DNA from: Methylovulum sp.
GTDB taxonomy: Bacteria; Pseudomonadota; Gammaproteobacteria; Methylococcales; Methylomonadaceae
DNA length: 8,845 nucleotides
Assembly (NCBI GenBank): GCA_016919605.1
Contig: JACXTQ010000173.1
Coordinates: 1 to 8,845, forward strand
Direction of reading: 5' to 3'
Of the stretch, positions 1-5,819 are shown piece after piece (position 1 is the stretch's first letter; the number at the start of each line of letters is the position of its first letter). The notes below the pieces were generated by a model. It had not been told where the DNA came from and searched no databases. It was given only the letters and a program-made list of their open reading frames with translations. The position numbers and the translations under genes were made by a program.

Positions 1-58
1 GTTTTCAAAGGACCCATACCGACTCGGTGACTTCCGGAAAAGACGCTCCCTCAGGGGC

Positions 59-90
59 AAAAAAAAGGGCCTACCTTTTACAGTAAGCCC
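59..90 (-). terminator. Intrinsic terminator of the csrA-tRNA unit
   Basis: Read on the minus strand, GGGCTTAC (90-83) pairs with GTAGGCCC (74-67) over 8 bp with one G-T pair and an 8-nt loop. An uninterrupted run of eight T follows (66-59). It lies 11 nt beyond the encoded CCA of tRNA-Asn, so it is well placed to end the csrA - Ser - Arg - Asn transcript. Confidence 0.85.
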
Positions 91-100
91 TTAATTTACT

Positions 101-176
101 TGGCTCCCCCGGACGGGCTCGAACCGCCGACCTAGTGATTAACAGTCACCCGCTCTACCGACTGAGCTACAGGGGA
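101..176 (-). tRNA. tRNA-Asn (anticodon GTT)
   Basis: The 76-nt minus-strand sequence folds as a standard cloverleaf. The 5' acceptor strand TCCCCTG pairs with CGGGGGA, followed by discriminator G and an encoded CCA (101-103). The D arm contains AGCTCAGTCGGTAGAGC and the T arm GGTTCGAGCC. The anticodon loop CTGTTAA gives GTT (plus-strand complement at 141-143), which reads AAY asparagine codons. It is the last tRNA of the cluster, 15 nt downstream of tRNA-Arg and just before the terminator. Confidence 0.96.
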
Positions 177-191
177 TTAAACTTTTATAAG

Positions 192-268
192 TGGCGCGCC
201 CGGAGAGATTCGAACTCCCGACCGATCGGTTCGTAGCCGATTACTCTATCCAGCTGAGCTACGGGCGC
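192..268 (-). tRNA. tRNA-Arg (anticodon ACG)
   Basis: The 77-nt minus-strand sequence has acceptor strands GCGCCCG and CGGGCGC, discriminator G and an encoded CCA (192-194). The anticodon loop CTACGAA gives ACG. In bacteria this A34 is normally deaminated to inosine by TadA, so the tRNA reads CGU, CGC and CGA. The T arm contains GTTCGAATC. It sits between tRNA-Ser (64-nt gap) and tRNA-Asn (15-nt gap). A tRNA-Arg(ACG) downstream of csrA and tRNA-Ser is a familiar gammaproteobacterial order. Confidence 0.96.
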
Positions 269-332
269 GTTGTGTTGAGCTAGTTATTATCTTGTAAGTT
301 TATTTTTAAGTCAAGAAATTTTTCGAAAATTT

Positions 333-424
333 TGGTGGAGAGAGAGGGATTCGAACCCTCGATGGGAGTTAAAGCCCATACTCCCTTAGCAGGGGAGCGC
401 CTTCAGCCTCTCGGCCATCCCTCC
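333..424 (-). tRNA. tRNA-Ser (anticodon GCT)
   Basis: This 92-nt class II tRNA has a long variable arm (GTATGGGCTTTAACTCCCAT). The acceptor strands GGAGGGA and TCTCTCC pair with one G-T. The anticodon stem-loop CTCCC-CTGCTAA-GGGAG gives GCT, which reads AGY serine codons. CCA is encoded (333-335). The base before CCA (complement of position 336) is A, where the serine tRNAs I know from enterobacteria have G; see the finding. Its 5' end is only 8 nt from the csrA stop codon, so RNase P cleavage would probably define the 3' end of the csrA message. Confidence 0.96.
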
Positions 425-432
425 TGAAACTG

Positions 433-621
433 TTACTCGGAACCGGCTGACTCTGCCTGTTCTTTTTTTATTCTTTCGTAAATTTCTTCTCTGTGGACAG
501 ATACATCTTTTGGCGCATTTACACCTATGCGAACTTGGTTTCCTTTAACCCCAAGGACAGTAACTGTCACTTCGTCACCAATCATTAAAGTTTCCCCTAC
601 TCGGCGAGTCAGTATAAGCAT
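433..621 (-). CDS. csrA: Carbon storage regulator CsrA (RsmA)
   Basis: Homodimeric RNA-binding protein of the cytoplasm. It binds GGA motifs in 5' leaders, usually occluding the ribosome-binding site, and in gammaproteobacteria is titrated by CsrB/RsmY-type small RNAs. The 62-residue product matches the family over its full length, starting MLILTRRVGE. The key RNA-contacting residues are present: L4, R6 and R7 in the first strand and R44 in VHREEIYERI. The GNQVRIGVNAPKDVSVHR core (residues 27-44) is typical. The start is supported by AGGGAGA ending 4 nt before the ATG. That site itself carries a GGA motif, so autoregulation is plausible but not shown. tRNA-Ser(GCT) follows on the same strand. 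In many relatives aspartate kinase lies upstream of csrA; here the upstream neighbour is the divergent tex. Confidence 0.97.
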   Translation of the reverse strand: MLILTRRVGETLMIGDEVTVTVLGVKGNQVRIGVNAPKDVSVHREEIYERIKKEQAESAGSE

Positions 622-684
622 GGCTTCTCCCTAATGTAATTAAAAACTCACTGTTTCTTACACAGCATCCAACTTACGGGGAAC

Positions 685-693
685 ATGATACCA
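685..693 (-). promoter_or_regulatory. Candidate extended -10 promoter for csrA
   Basis: Read on the minus strand this is TGGTATCAT, an extended -10 (TGn plus TATCAT, one or two changes from TATAAT). It would start transcription near 678, about 57 nt upstream of the csrA ATG. No convincing -35 box sits at 17 nt, which an extended -10 can tolerate. Other sites in the 271-bp csrA-tex spacer are possible. Confidence 0.35.
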
Positions 694-892
694 GTTTTTC
701 GGGCAAATACGAAACAAAACCTGTTAATGACAGTTTGCGTGACGAGGGGTGAATACGGCACGGTTTATGCAAATTTGTTGCAGATTCATGAAATTGAGGC
801 CATTTGGCAAGGTATAAAAATGTCCGGCGATTATCAAAATAATGGACATTCAGGCTACAATGGTTGCTTTTAAACTGTAGAAAAAGCGAAAG

Positions 893-3190
893 ATGGACGT
901 TATTTCCCGTATTGCCGAAGAATTAGCTGTAAATTTAAAACAAGTCAGTGCGGCGGTCAAGCTGCTGGATGAAGGGGCGAGTGTGCCTTTTATTGCCCGT
1001 TACCGGAAAGAGGTCACGGGCGGGCTGGATGACACGCAGTTGCGGACGCTGGAGGAGCGTCTGGGGTATTTGCGTGAGCTGAATGACCGACGCGCCAGTA
1101 TTTTGGAAAGTATCCGCTCGCAAGACAAGCTGACTCCTGAACTGGAGTTGGCGATTAATGCGGCGGAGACAAAAACGCTGCTGGAAGATTTATATTTGCC
1201 GTTTAAGCCCAAGCGCCGCACTAAGGCGCAAATGGCGCGTGAGGCGGGTTTAGAGCCGCTGGCTGACGGATTGTTGGCGGATCGGGGCCTGTTGCCGGAG
1301 CAGGTGGCATTGCACTATGTGGATGCGGACAAGGGCGTGGCGGATGTGACGGCGGCGTTGGAAGGTGCGCGGCAAATCTTGATGGAGCGGATTTCTGAGA
1401 ATGCCGAGCTGTTGACCGAGTTGCGGGAGCGGGTGTGGCAAAAAGGCATTGTCCATGCGACGGTGGTGGCGGGTAAGGAGCAGCAGGCGGAAAAATTTAA
1501 GGATTATTTTGATTACAGTGAGGCGATCAATAAAATTCCGTCACACCGGGCGTTGGCGTTGTTGCGGGGCCGTAACGAGGATTTGTTGTCGTTGCAGTTG
1601 AAACCTGCGGCTGATGATAAGACGGAGCATGAGGTATGCGCCCAATTTGTCGCACAGTACCTTAAGGTTACTGATTTGTCGCGCCCTGCGGATGCATGGT
1701 TGGCGGAAACGGCACGATATGGCTGGAAAATTAAGCTGTATACGCGCATTGACCAAGATTTGAAGCTGCGCTTGCGGGAGGCGGCGGAACAGGAGGCGAT
1801 TAAGGTGTTTGCCAGTAATTTACGCGCCTTGTTATTGGCAGCCCCTGCTGGCAGCAAAACCACGATGGGCTTAGACCCTGGGATACGCACGGGGGTTAAG
1901 GTCGCCATTGTCGATGCTACCGGCAAGTTGTTGGCAACGGAGACAATTTACCCGCATCCGCCGCGCAAACAATGGGATGAGTCCATTGCCAAGCTGGCGC
2001 AGCTGATTGCCAAGTATGGGGTTTTGTTGGTCAGTATCGGCAATGGTACGGCTTCTCGGGAAACCGACCAATTGGTTGCCGAGGTGATGAAGCTGCATCC
2101 GGCTTTGGGCATCACGAAGATTGTGGTGTCGGAAGCGGGGGCTTCGGTGTATTCGGCTTCTGAATTTGCCGCCAAGGAGTTTCCTGAGTTGGATGTGTCG
2201 TTGCGTGGGGCGGTGTCGATTGCTCGGCGTTTGCAAGATCCGTTGGCGGAGTTGGTGAAAATTGACCCTAAGTCTATCGGTGTGGGCCAGTATCAGCATG
2301 ATGTCAATCCGGTACAATTGGCGCGTAGTTTGGATGCGGTGGTTGAGGATTGCGTCAACGCGGTAGGGGTTGATGTCAATACGGCTTCGGTGCCGTTGCT
2401 TAAGCAGGTGTCGGGTTTGTCAACCAGTGTCAGCGAGAATATTGTCGCTTATCGTAATGAGCATGGCCCGTTTAGCAACCGCGAGCAATTGAAAAAAATC
2501 CCCCGTTTAGGTGATAAAACCTATGAGCAAGCGGCGGGGTTTTTGCGTATCATGAACGGTGACAATCCTCTGGATGCGTCAGCGGTGCATCCTGAGGCTT
2601 ATCCTGTTGTGGAGGCGATTATCAAGGATACAGGCAAGTCTATCCGCGATATAATCGGGCATAGCCCGTTTTTGCGTAACCTTGACCCTAGCCGTTACAT
2701 CAATGACCATTTTGGTTTGCCGACGGTTACGGATATTTTGCAAGAGTTGGAGAAACCAGGGCGCGACCCTAGGCCGGAATTTAAAAGCTTGGCGTTTATG
2801 GCGGGGATTGAAAAAATCACCGATCTTGAGGTGGGGATGAAGCTGGAGGGCATTGTCAGTAATGTCGCCAATTTTGGGGCGTTTGTCGATATAGGTGTGC
2901 ATCAGGATGGTTTGGTGCATATCTCCCATTTGTCGGATATTTTTGTCAAGGATCCTAAGGATGCGGTGAAAGTGGGGGATATTGTCAAGGTGACGGTGCT
3001 GGAGGTGGATGTGGCGCGCAAGCGGATTGCCTTAAGTATGAAATCCGCCCCCGATGTCCGGCCCGATACGCGCCAAGCGCGGTTGGATAAGGCAGAAAAG
3101 CCTGCCAAACCATCGGTAGTCAAAAATGCCAAGCCAGAACCGTTGCGCGGCTCAATGGCGGACGCTTTTGCTAAGGCCTTGGGGAAATAA
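893..3190 (+). CDS. tex: Transcription accessory protein Tex
   Basis: Cytoplasmic nucleic-acid-binding protein of the Tex/Spt6-like family, linked to transcription and RNA handling; its exact role in bacteria varies between studies. The 765-residue length is normal. Domains in order: the N-terminal helical Tex region (about 1-200, with VPFIARYRKEVTGGLDD near 31-47); a YqgF/RNase H-like domain from about 322 (MGLDPGIRTGVKVAIVD at 325-341) to about 450; a helix-hairpin-helix region at about 493-555 (SGLSTSVSENIVAYR and KIPRLGDKTYEQAAGFLRI); and an S1 RNA-binding domain at about 645-715 (VGMKLEGIVSNVANFGAFVD, GLVHISHLS). A Lys/Ala/Pro-rich tail ends GSMADAFAKALGK, as is common in proteobacterial Tex. 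The Shine-Dalgarno region is weak (AAAGCGAAAG just before ATG), but homology begins at this Met. The gene appears intact and monocistronic, divergent from csrA. A weak -10 candidate, TACAAT, lies at 856-861. Confidence 0.97.
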   Translation: MDVISRIAEELAVNLKQVSAAVKLLDEGASVPFIARYRKEVTGGLDDTQLRTLEERLGYLRELNDRRASILESIRSQDKLTPELELAINAAETKTLLEDLYLPFKPKRRTKAQMAREAGLEPLADGLLADRGLLPEQVALHYVDADKGVADVTAALEGARQILMERISENAELLTELRERVWQKGIVHATVVAGKEQQAEKFKDYFDYSEAINKIPSHRALALLRGRNEDLLSLQLKPAADDKTEHEVCAQFVAQYLKVTDLSRPADAWLAETARYGWKIKLYTRIDQDLKLRLREAAEQEAIKVFASNLRALLLAAPAGSKTTMGLDPGIRTGVKVAIVDATGKLLATETIYPHPPRKQWDESIAKLAQLIAKYGVLLVSIGNGTASRETDQLVAEVMKLHPALGITKIVVSEAGASVYSASEFAAKEFPELDVSLRGAVSIARRLQDPLAELVKIDPKSIGVGQYQHDVNPVQLARSLDAVVEDCVNAVGVDVNTASVPLLKQVSGLSTSVSENIVAYRNEHGPFSNREQLKKIPRLGDKTYEQAAGFLRIMNGDNPLDASAVHPEAYPVVEAIIKDTGKSIRDIIGHSPFLRNLDPSRYINDHFGLPTVTDILQELEKPGRDPRPEFKSLAFMAGIEKITDLEVGMKLEGIVSNVANFGAFVDIGVHQDGLVHISHLSDIFVKDPKDAVKVGDIVKVTVLEVDVARKRIALSMKSAPDVRPDTRQARLDKAEKPAKPSVVKNAKPEPLRGSMADAFAKALGK

Positions 3191-3202
3191 AATTCTAAGC
3201 TC

Positions 3203-3211
3203 TGCTATACT
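3203..3211 (+). promoter_or_regulatory. Extended -10 promoter for the 3245 gene
   Basis: TGCTATACT matches an extended -10 (TGn + TATAAT with one change) in the short tex-3245 spacer. It predicts a start near 3218 and a leader of about 27 nt. No good -35 box is visible. It implies that the two envelope genes downstream have their own promoter rather than depending on tex read-through. Confidence 0.45.
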
Positions 3212-3244
3212 AATTTCATTATCAAATAATCTACAGGATTTGCC

Positions 3245-3844
3245 ATGATTAAATCTAACCGTTTCTTTGTATCTCTTTTATGCGCGGGTCTTCTGACTTT
3301 ATATTTGCCCCAAAGTCATGCGGATATTTATAGCGATAGGGCTGAGAATGCGGCGGCGCTGGATGAAATGCAAAGCCAGCCATCGTGCAGTTATGGTCAA
3401 CGGATTAATGAAAAAGCGGTGCGGATGGTGGCTAACGTGGCTTTTGCCGTGGGTGAAATCCCTAAAAATATCATCAACACCACCAATGACGGCAATATTG
3501 TTTATGGTTTGGTAGGTGGCTTTATAAAAGGGATGGTTAATGCTATGGGGCGTATGGGGACGGGGATTGCTGATTTTATAAGCTTACCAGTTCCGACCAA
3601 GCCGGTCGCTTATCCGCTATATGTGTGGGATGATTTTGATAAAGACACCAGTTATGGCGCATTTTTCCGTTCTGATGCTTGCCCTCCTGATAGTGTGATT
3701 GCTACTCCAGATGCCGTGTCTGCCACAAAAACTCCGCCAGCCGTAATCGTACCTTCCAGACAGGTGCTTGACAGCACAAATGCTGACCACAATCAGACCA
3801 ACCGTAAACTGGATACGATTTTCAAAAAGCAAATGATGAAGTGA
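3245..3844 (+). CDS. Exosortase-associated TIGR04073-like secreted protein
   Basis: The 199-residue product has a Sec signal peptide (K3/R6, hydrophobic stretch about 7-20, likely cleavage after SHA at residue 26). It therefore probably works in the periplasm or at the surface. The middle carries a family-like block: KAVRMVANVAFAVGEIPKNI (57-76), then a glycine-rich helix GLVGGFIKGMVNAMGRMGTG (88-107) and FISLPVPTKP (111-120). From memory this pattern fits the TIGR04073 family, small proteins found in genomes with exosortase/EPS systems; their molecular function is unknown. Two cysteines in the mature part (C48, C146) could form a disulfide. The C-terminal tail (about 150-199) is polar, low in hydrophobics and probably flexible. 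AGGA lies 7-8 nt before the ATG. The next gene follows after 58 nt on the same strand. No exosortase gene is in the window. Confidence 0.68.
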   Translation: MIKSNRFFVSLLCAGLLTLYLPQSHADIYSDRAENAAALDEMQSQPSCSYGQRINEKAVRMVANVAFAVGEIPKNIINTTNDGNIVYGLVGGFIKGMVNAMGRMGTGIADFISLPVPTKPVAYPLYVWDDFDKDTSYGAFFRSDACPPDSVIATPDAVSATKTPPAVIVPSRQVLDSTNADHNQTNRKLDTIFKKQMMK

Positions 3845-3902
3845 ACGAGCAGGCCACGTTTACCGTTTTTTGTCATTTTTAATTTATTTTTAAGGATTTT
3901 TT

Positions 3903-4319
3903 ATGTTGTTGCAAAAAAATATCGTGATCGCATTAACGTTAACGTTTGCCTTGTTGTCAGGCTGTGCCAGTATTGTCAACCATTCCCCCAAGCCGGTCAC
4001 TCTCACTAGCATCCCTAGCCATGCCGAATTTATCGTGACCAATCATGAAGGTAAAATGGTGCACAGTGGCGTGACACCTGAAACTGTTACGCTGAAACCG
4101 GATGCAGGATATTTTAGAGGCGAAAAATATACTCTTAAGCTCCAAAAAGAAGGTTTTAGTTCGCAAAGCGCTTCATTGGATGCGAAGTTGAATGGTTGGT
4201 ATTGGGGAAATTTCTTATTAGGTGCTCTTCCGATTGGCTTGCTGATCGTTGACCCGTTGACTGGGGCGATGTGGTCTATGCCGGAAACAAAATCAGTGGT
4301 TTTGGTGCCTGACCGCTAG
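3903..4319 (+). CDS. Small lipoprotein with PEGA-like domain
   Basis: The 138-residue product has a type II signal peptide: a hydrophobic stretch and the lipobox L18-S19-G20-C21. Mature lipoprotein would start at C21. Residue +2 is Ala, not Asp, so outer-membrane sorting is expected. Residues about 30-85 look like a PEGA-type beta domain: TSIPSHAEFIVTNHEGKMVHSG followed by TP and a YTLKLQKEGF strand. Residues about 97-127 form a hydrophobic, glycine-containing segment (GWYWGNFLLGALPIGLLIVD, then PLTGAMWSMP) that recurs in short PEGA-like lipoproteins of Gram-negatives. No enzymatic motif is visible and the function is unknown. AAGGA lies 6 nt before the ATG. The 58-bp gap to the preceding secreted protein contains no clear terminator, so co-transcription is likely. 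Confidence 0.75.
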   Translation: MLLQKNIVIALTLTFALLSGCASIVNHSPKPVTLTSIPSHAEFIVTNHEGKMVHSGVTPETVTLKPDAGYFRGEKYTLKLQKEGFSSQSASLDAKLNGWYWGNFLLGALPIGLLIVDPLTGAMWSMPETKSVVLVPDR

Positions 4320-4367
4320 TATGGCCAAGTGTCAGGTATTTAAATGTGAATTAAGGGCTAAATAGAA

Positions 4368-4438
4368 GCCAAGGCATGTATAGCGTTAAGCTTTTGGGGA
4401 AGGCATCACACCACAGCGGAGTGCCCCATGCCTTGGCA
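4368..4438. repeat. 11-bp perfect inverted repeat with structured interior
   Basis: GCCAAGGCATG (4368-4378) is exactly inverted at 4428-4438 (CATGCCTTGGC) with 49 nt between. Inside are GGGG (4396-4399) and CCCC (4423-4427 region) and a second direct copy of AAGGCAT (4400-4406). The 3' arm could therefore pair with either copy. There is no T-run, so it is not a standard terminator. It lies in the gene-free stretch 4320-4494, just upstream of a transposase remnant, and may be the end region of that older element. I see no coding sequence in the rest of that stretch. Confidence 0.6.
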
Positions 4439-4494
4439 AGAACGATTAATAACTGATGTTACGCCGCCCGCTCCCAAAAGTGTATCATTCCAGG

Positions 4495-4714
4495 ATGGAC
4501 AAAGAAAAAACAGAATTCTACACAGACTACCCGATCTGCAACCAAGGCTTGGCCACCGTGACGGGTTTGTCGGCAATGCTCGACGGTACAGTCAGCCATA
4601 ACCAAATGACCCGCCACCTGCGTAGCGAACGCCATCAAGTTCCGCCATGTCCTGACCGACATACCCACAAGGGACACTAGAGAGAACTTCGAGTTTATCT
4701 TCAAGAAAAGCTAA
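4495..4714 (+). pseudogene. Internally deleted IS transposase remnant
   Basis: Two pieces of one DDE transposase family (IS701/IS4-like, from memory) survive. The N-terminal piece starts MDKEKTEFYTDYPICNQGLA and continues TGLSAMLDGTVSHNQMTRHL in the frame of 4495. A middle piece, NAIKFRHVLTD...ENFEFIFKK, is in the +1 frame from about 4625 to 4708. In intact relatives as I recall them these blocks are separated by well over 100 codons that contain catalytic residues. The junction is near 4615-4632. The TAA at 4712-4714 that closes the second piece lies inside the terminal repeat of the next element. The C-terminal part is not recognisable beyond that element. No functional product is expected. 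Confidence 0.72.
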
Positions 4715-4732
4715 TTTTACCGAATTATGGGG
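4711..4732 (+). repeat. Left terminal inverted repeat of the IS
   Basis: This sequence contains ACCGAATTATGGGG; the reverse complement of the right end contains ACCGGATTATGGGG. Over the full 22 bp, 19 positions agree (mismatches at 4713, 4717 and 4723). Its second to fourth bases form the TAA that ends the reading frame of the older transposase fragment. Confidence 0.75.
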
Positions 4733-4786
4733 TCTATATAAATCGGGTATTTTGTTGATTTTGTTGACCAAGTGGAGTAATTTCAC

Positions 4787-4802
4787 CCCCAAAGCATTGG
4801 GG
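4787..4802 (+). promoter_or_regulatory. Hairpin covering the transposase ribosome-binding site
   Basis: CCCCAA (4787-4792) pairs perfectly with TTGGGG (4797-4802) around a 4-nt AGCA loop. The GGGG of the 3' arm is the only plausible Shine-Dalgarno for the ATG at 4810 (7 nt spacing). Hairpins of this kind limit translation of some IS transposases from read-through transcripts. That role here is inference. Confidence 0.45.
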
Positions 4803-4809
4803 ATGTGCC

Positions 4810-5546
4810 ATGAAAACCAAGCTAAGGAAAAGCCATGCCATTTGCCTTCCGTTCGAGAAAAACCGCTATGATGGCATAATAAAAGCCCCTAAGACATTCC
4901 GAGGGCATGTTGACGGCCAATGGTCGGCACACCCTGAGCTGTTTGTTCCCGGCCCGGATGGGTCTGGGCTATGCCATGCCATGAAGGACATCCGCAGTTC
5001 AAAGAAACTGGGCATCGCCATCCGACGGATAACGGTTAGCGGCACGGACTACAGCATATGCCCGTCATTCGCCATGCCTTATATGGGCGGGTTCGCCACC
5101 GATGCCGAACAGGTGCTGTATTGCGTAAGTACGGGGTACCCTTCCATGCGTTGGCTCACGTTTTCGGGCGCGGCCCGATGTATTGGCACCGGCTGGAAAA
5201 TCACCTAGGGCGGAACAGCGTGGTGGGGACGACCGTGCGGGACGCCGCCGCCTACGGCCATCCGGGTTGCCACAGGACCAGCAACATGCTTGACCGGGTT
5301 ATGCAACGGATGGACAGGCACCTTTTCGGCACCCAATACTTCCATGGTGGGCGGGGCACGGTGGAACTCAACATCCGGGGCTGGGCGCTCATTTGCAACT
5401 TTGCGCCGTCAAACCCGATGACGGTAAAGAAACACTTGGGTAAAAAGAGTCCGGCAGAGAGGTTGAACGGTTTTTCATACTACGGCAACTGATTGGAAAA
5501 ACTACTGGTTTCCGCTTCCTTGCAGGGAGTTAGAGCCTCCCCATAA
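4810..5546 (+). pseudogene. Broken DDE-type IS transposase
   Basis: The reading frame opens at 4810 (NRYDGIIKAPKTF, AHPELFVP, RRITVSGTDYSICPSFAMPY). Near 5120 it shifts: the frame of 4810 gives EQVLY, and the third frame then gives LRKYGVPFHALAHVFGRGPM followed by YWHRLENHLGRNSVVGTTVRD. A single missing T would explain this. At about 5241-5253 it jumps directly to CHRTSNMLDRVMQRMDRHLF and a C-terminal block ending KKSPAERLNGFSYYGN. Relatives I recall have roughly 150-170 codons in between, including the catalytic core. At 5490 a TGA stands where the family has Trp (N-W-L). The frame then continues LEKLLVSASLQG to TAA at 5544-5546, inside the right terminal repeat. With three independent lesions it cannot make an active enzyme. 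I recognise the family but not its IS group with certainty. Confidence 0.75.
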
Positions 5547-5560
5547 TCCGGTACAATCAG
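5539..5560 (-). repeat. Right terminal inverted repeat of the IS
   Basis: The plus strand reads CCCCATAATCCGGTACAATC and then AG. It is the inverted partner of 4711-4732 (19 of 22 identical) and includes the stop codon of the broken transposase. Similarity ends at 5560. Confidence 0.75.
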
Positions 5561-5819
5561 AAAAATAAACTATATCCGTACTTGGTTAAAAATAGGTTAA
5601 ATGGCTTGTGGCAAACCCGCGCTTATCAAAATTTAGGGGGCTGGCAGGTATTTTCTGATAGGTACGGCACTGTCATCAGATAACTTATGTAGAATTCAGG
5701 TTTTCTTTTGCCCCTCAAAATGATACGCTTTTTGAAAAATGGGGTATCCGTTAAGTGCCCATGCCCATTATAAGCCATTCAACTCACCCTACTTGTAAGC
5801 CTGATAGAATTAACAACTG
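5561..5819. other. AT-rich leader region upstream of the NRPS gene
   Basis: These 259 bp hold no recognisable gene. A 40-codon open stretch from 5561 to a TAA near 5681 matches nothing I know and is probably chance or old IS tail. Two small interrupted palindromes are visible: TCTGAT (5655-5660) with ATCAGA about 15 nt later, and GATAC (5722-5726) with GTATC near 5744. A TATAAG at 5769-5774 could serve as a -10 box, but I find no matching -35 box. Promoter and operator sequences for the NRPS would be expected here, though none is convincing. Confidence 0.35.

Larger units (their letters stand above)
4711..5560 (+). mobile_element. Decayed insertion sequence with paired terminal repeats
   Basis: The 850-bp element is bounded by 22-bp terminal inverted repeats (4711-4732 and 5539-5560) that match at 19 of 22 positions, and the similarity stops at both outer ends. 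It encloses a single broken transposase in the plus orientation. The flanks are A-rich (…GAAAAG left, AAAAATAAAC right), so a target duplication of about 4 A's is possible but cannot be delimited. It lies within or directly against the older transposase remnant at 4495, which makes this a nested insertion. Confidence 0.72.

Noticed and set aside
19..32. ACCGACTCGGT, which on the other strand resembles the terminal hairpin of Streptococcus tracrRNA
   Set aside because: Only about a dozen bases match, and there is no repeat array, cas gene or anti-repeat nearby. A short palindrome like this is expected by chance.
685..873. 62-codon plus-strand open frame in the csrA-tex spacer
   Set aside because: It has no recognisable domain and an unremarkable composition, and its ATG overlaps the likely csrA -10 box. 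The upstream GGGGA could be a Shine-Dalgarno, but there is no other support.
935..3132. Several minus-strand open frames of 60-150 codons across tex
   Set aside because: They are antisense shadows of a strongly conserved gene and show no family resemblance or ribosome-binding sites.
4456..4494. Upstream extension of the first transposase remnant to ATG 4456
   Set aside because: Family similarity begins at MDKEK (4495); the 13 extra residues look like IS leader sequence.
5058..5492. Treating the 144-codon frame from 5058 as an independent gene
   Set aside because: Its start is only the out-of-frame continuation of the transposase. The recognisable homology begins near 5121 and continues past the TGA at 5490.
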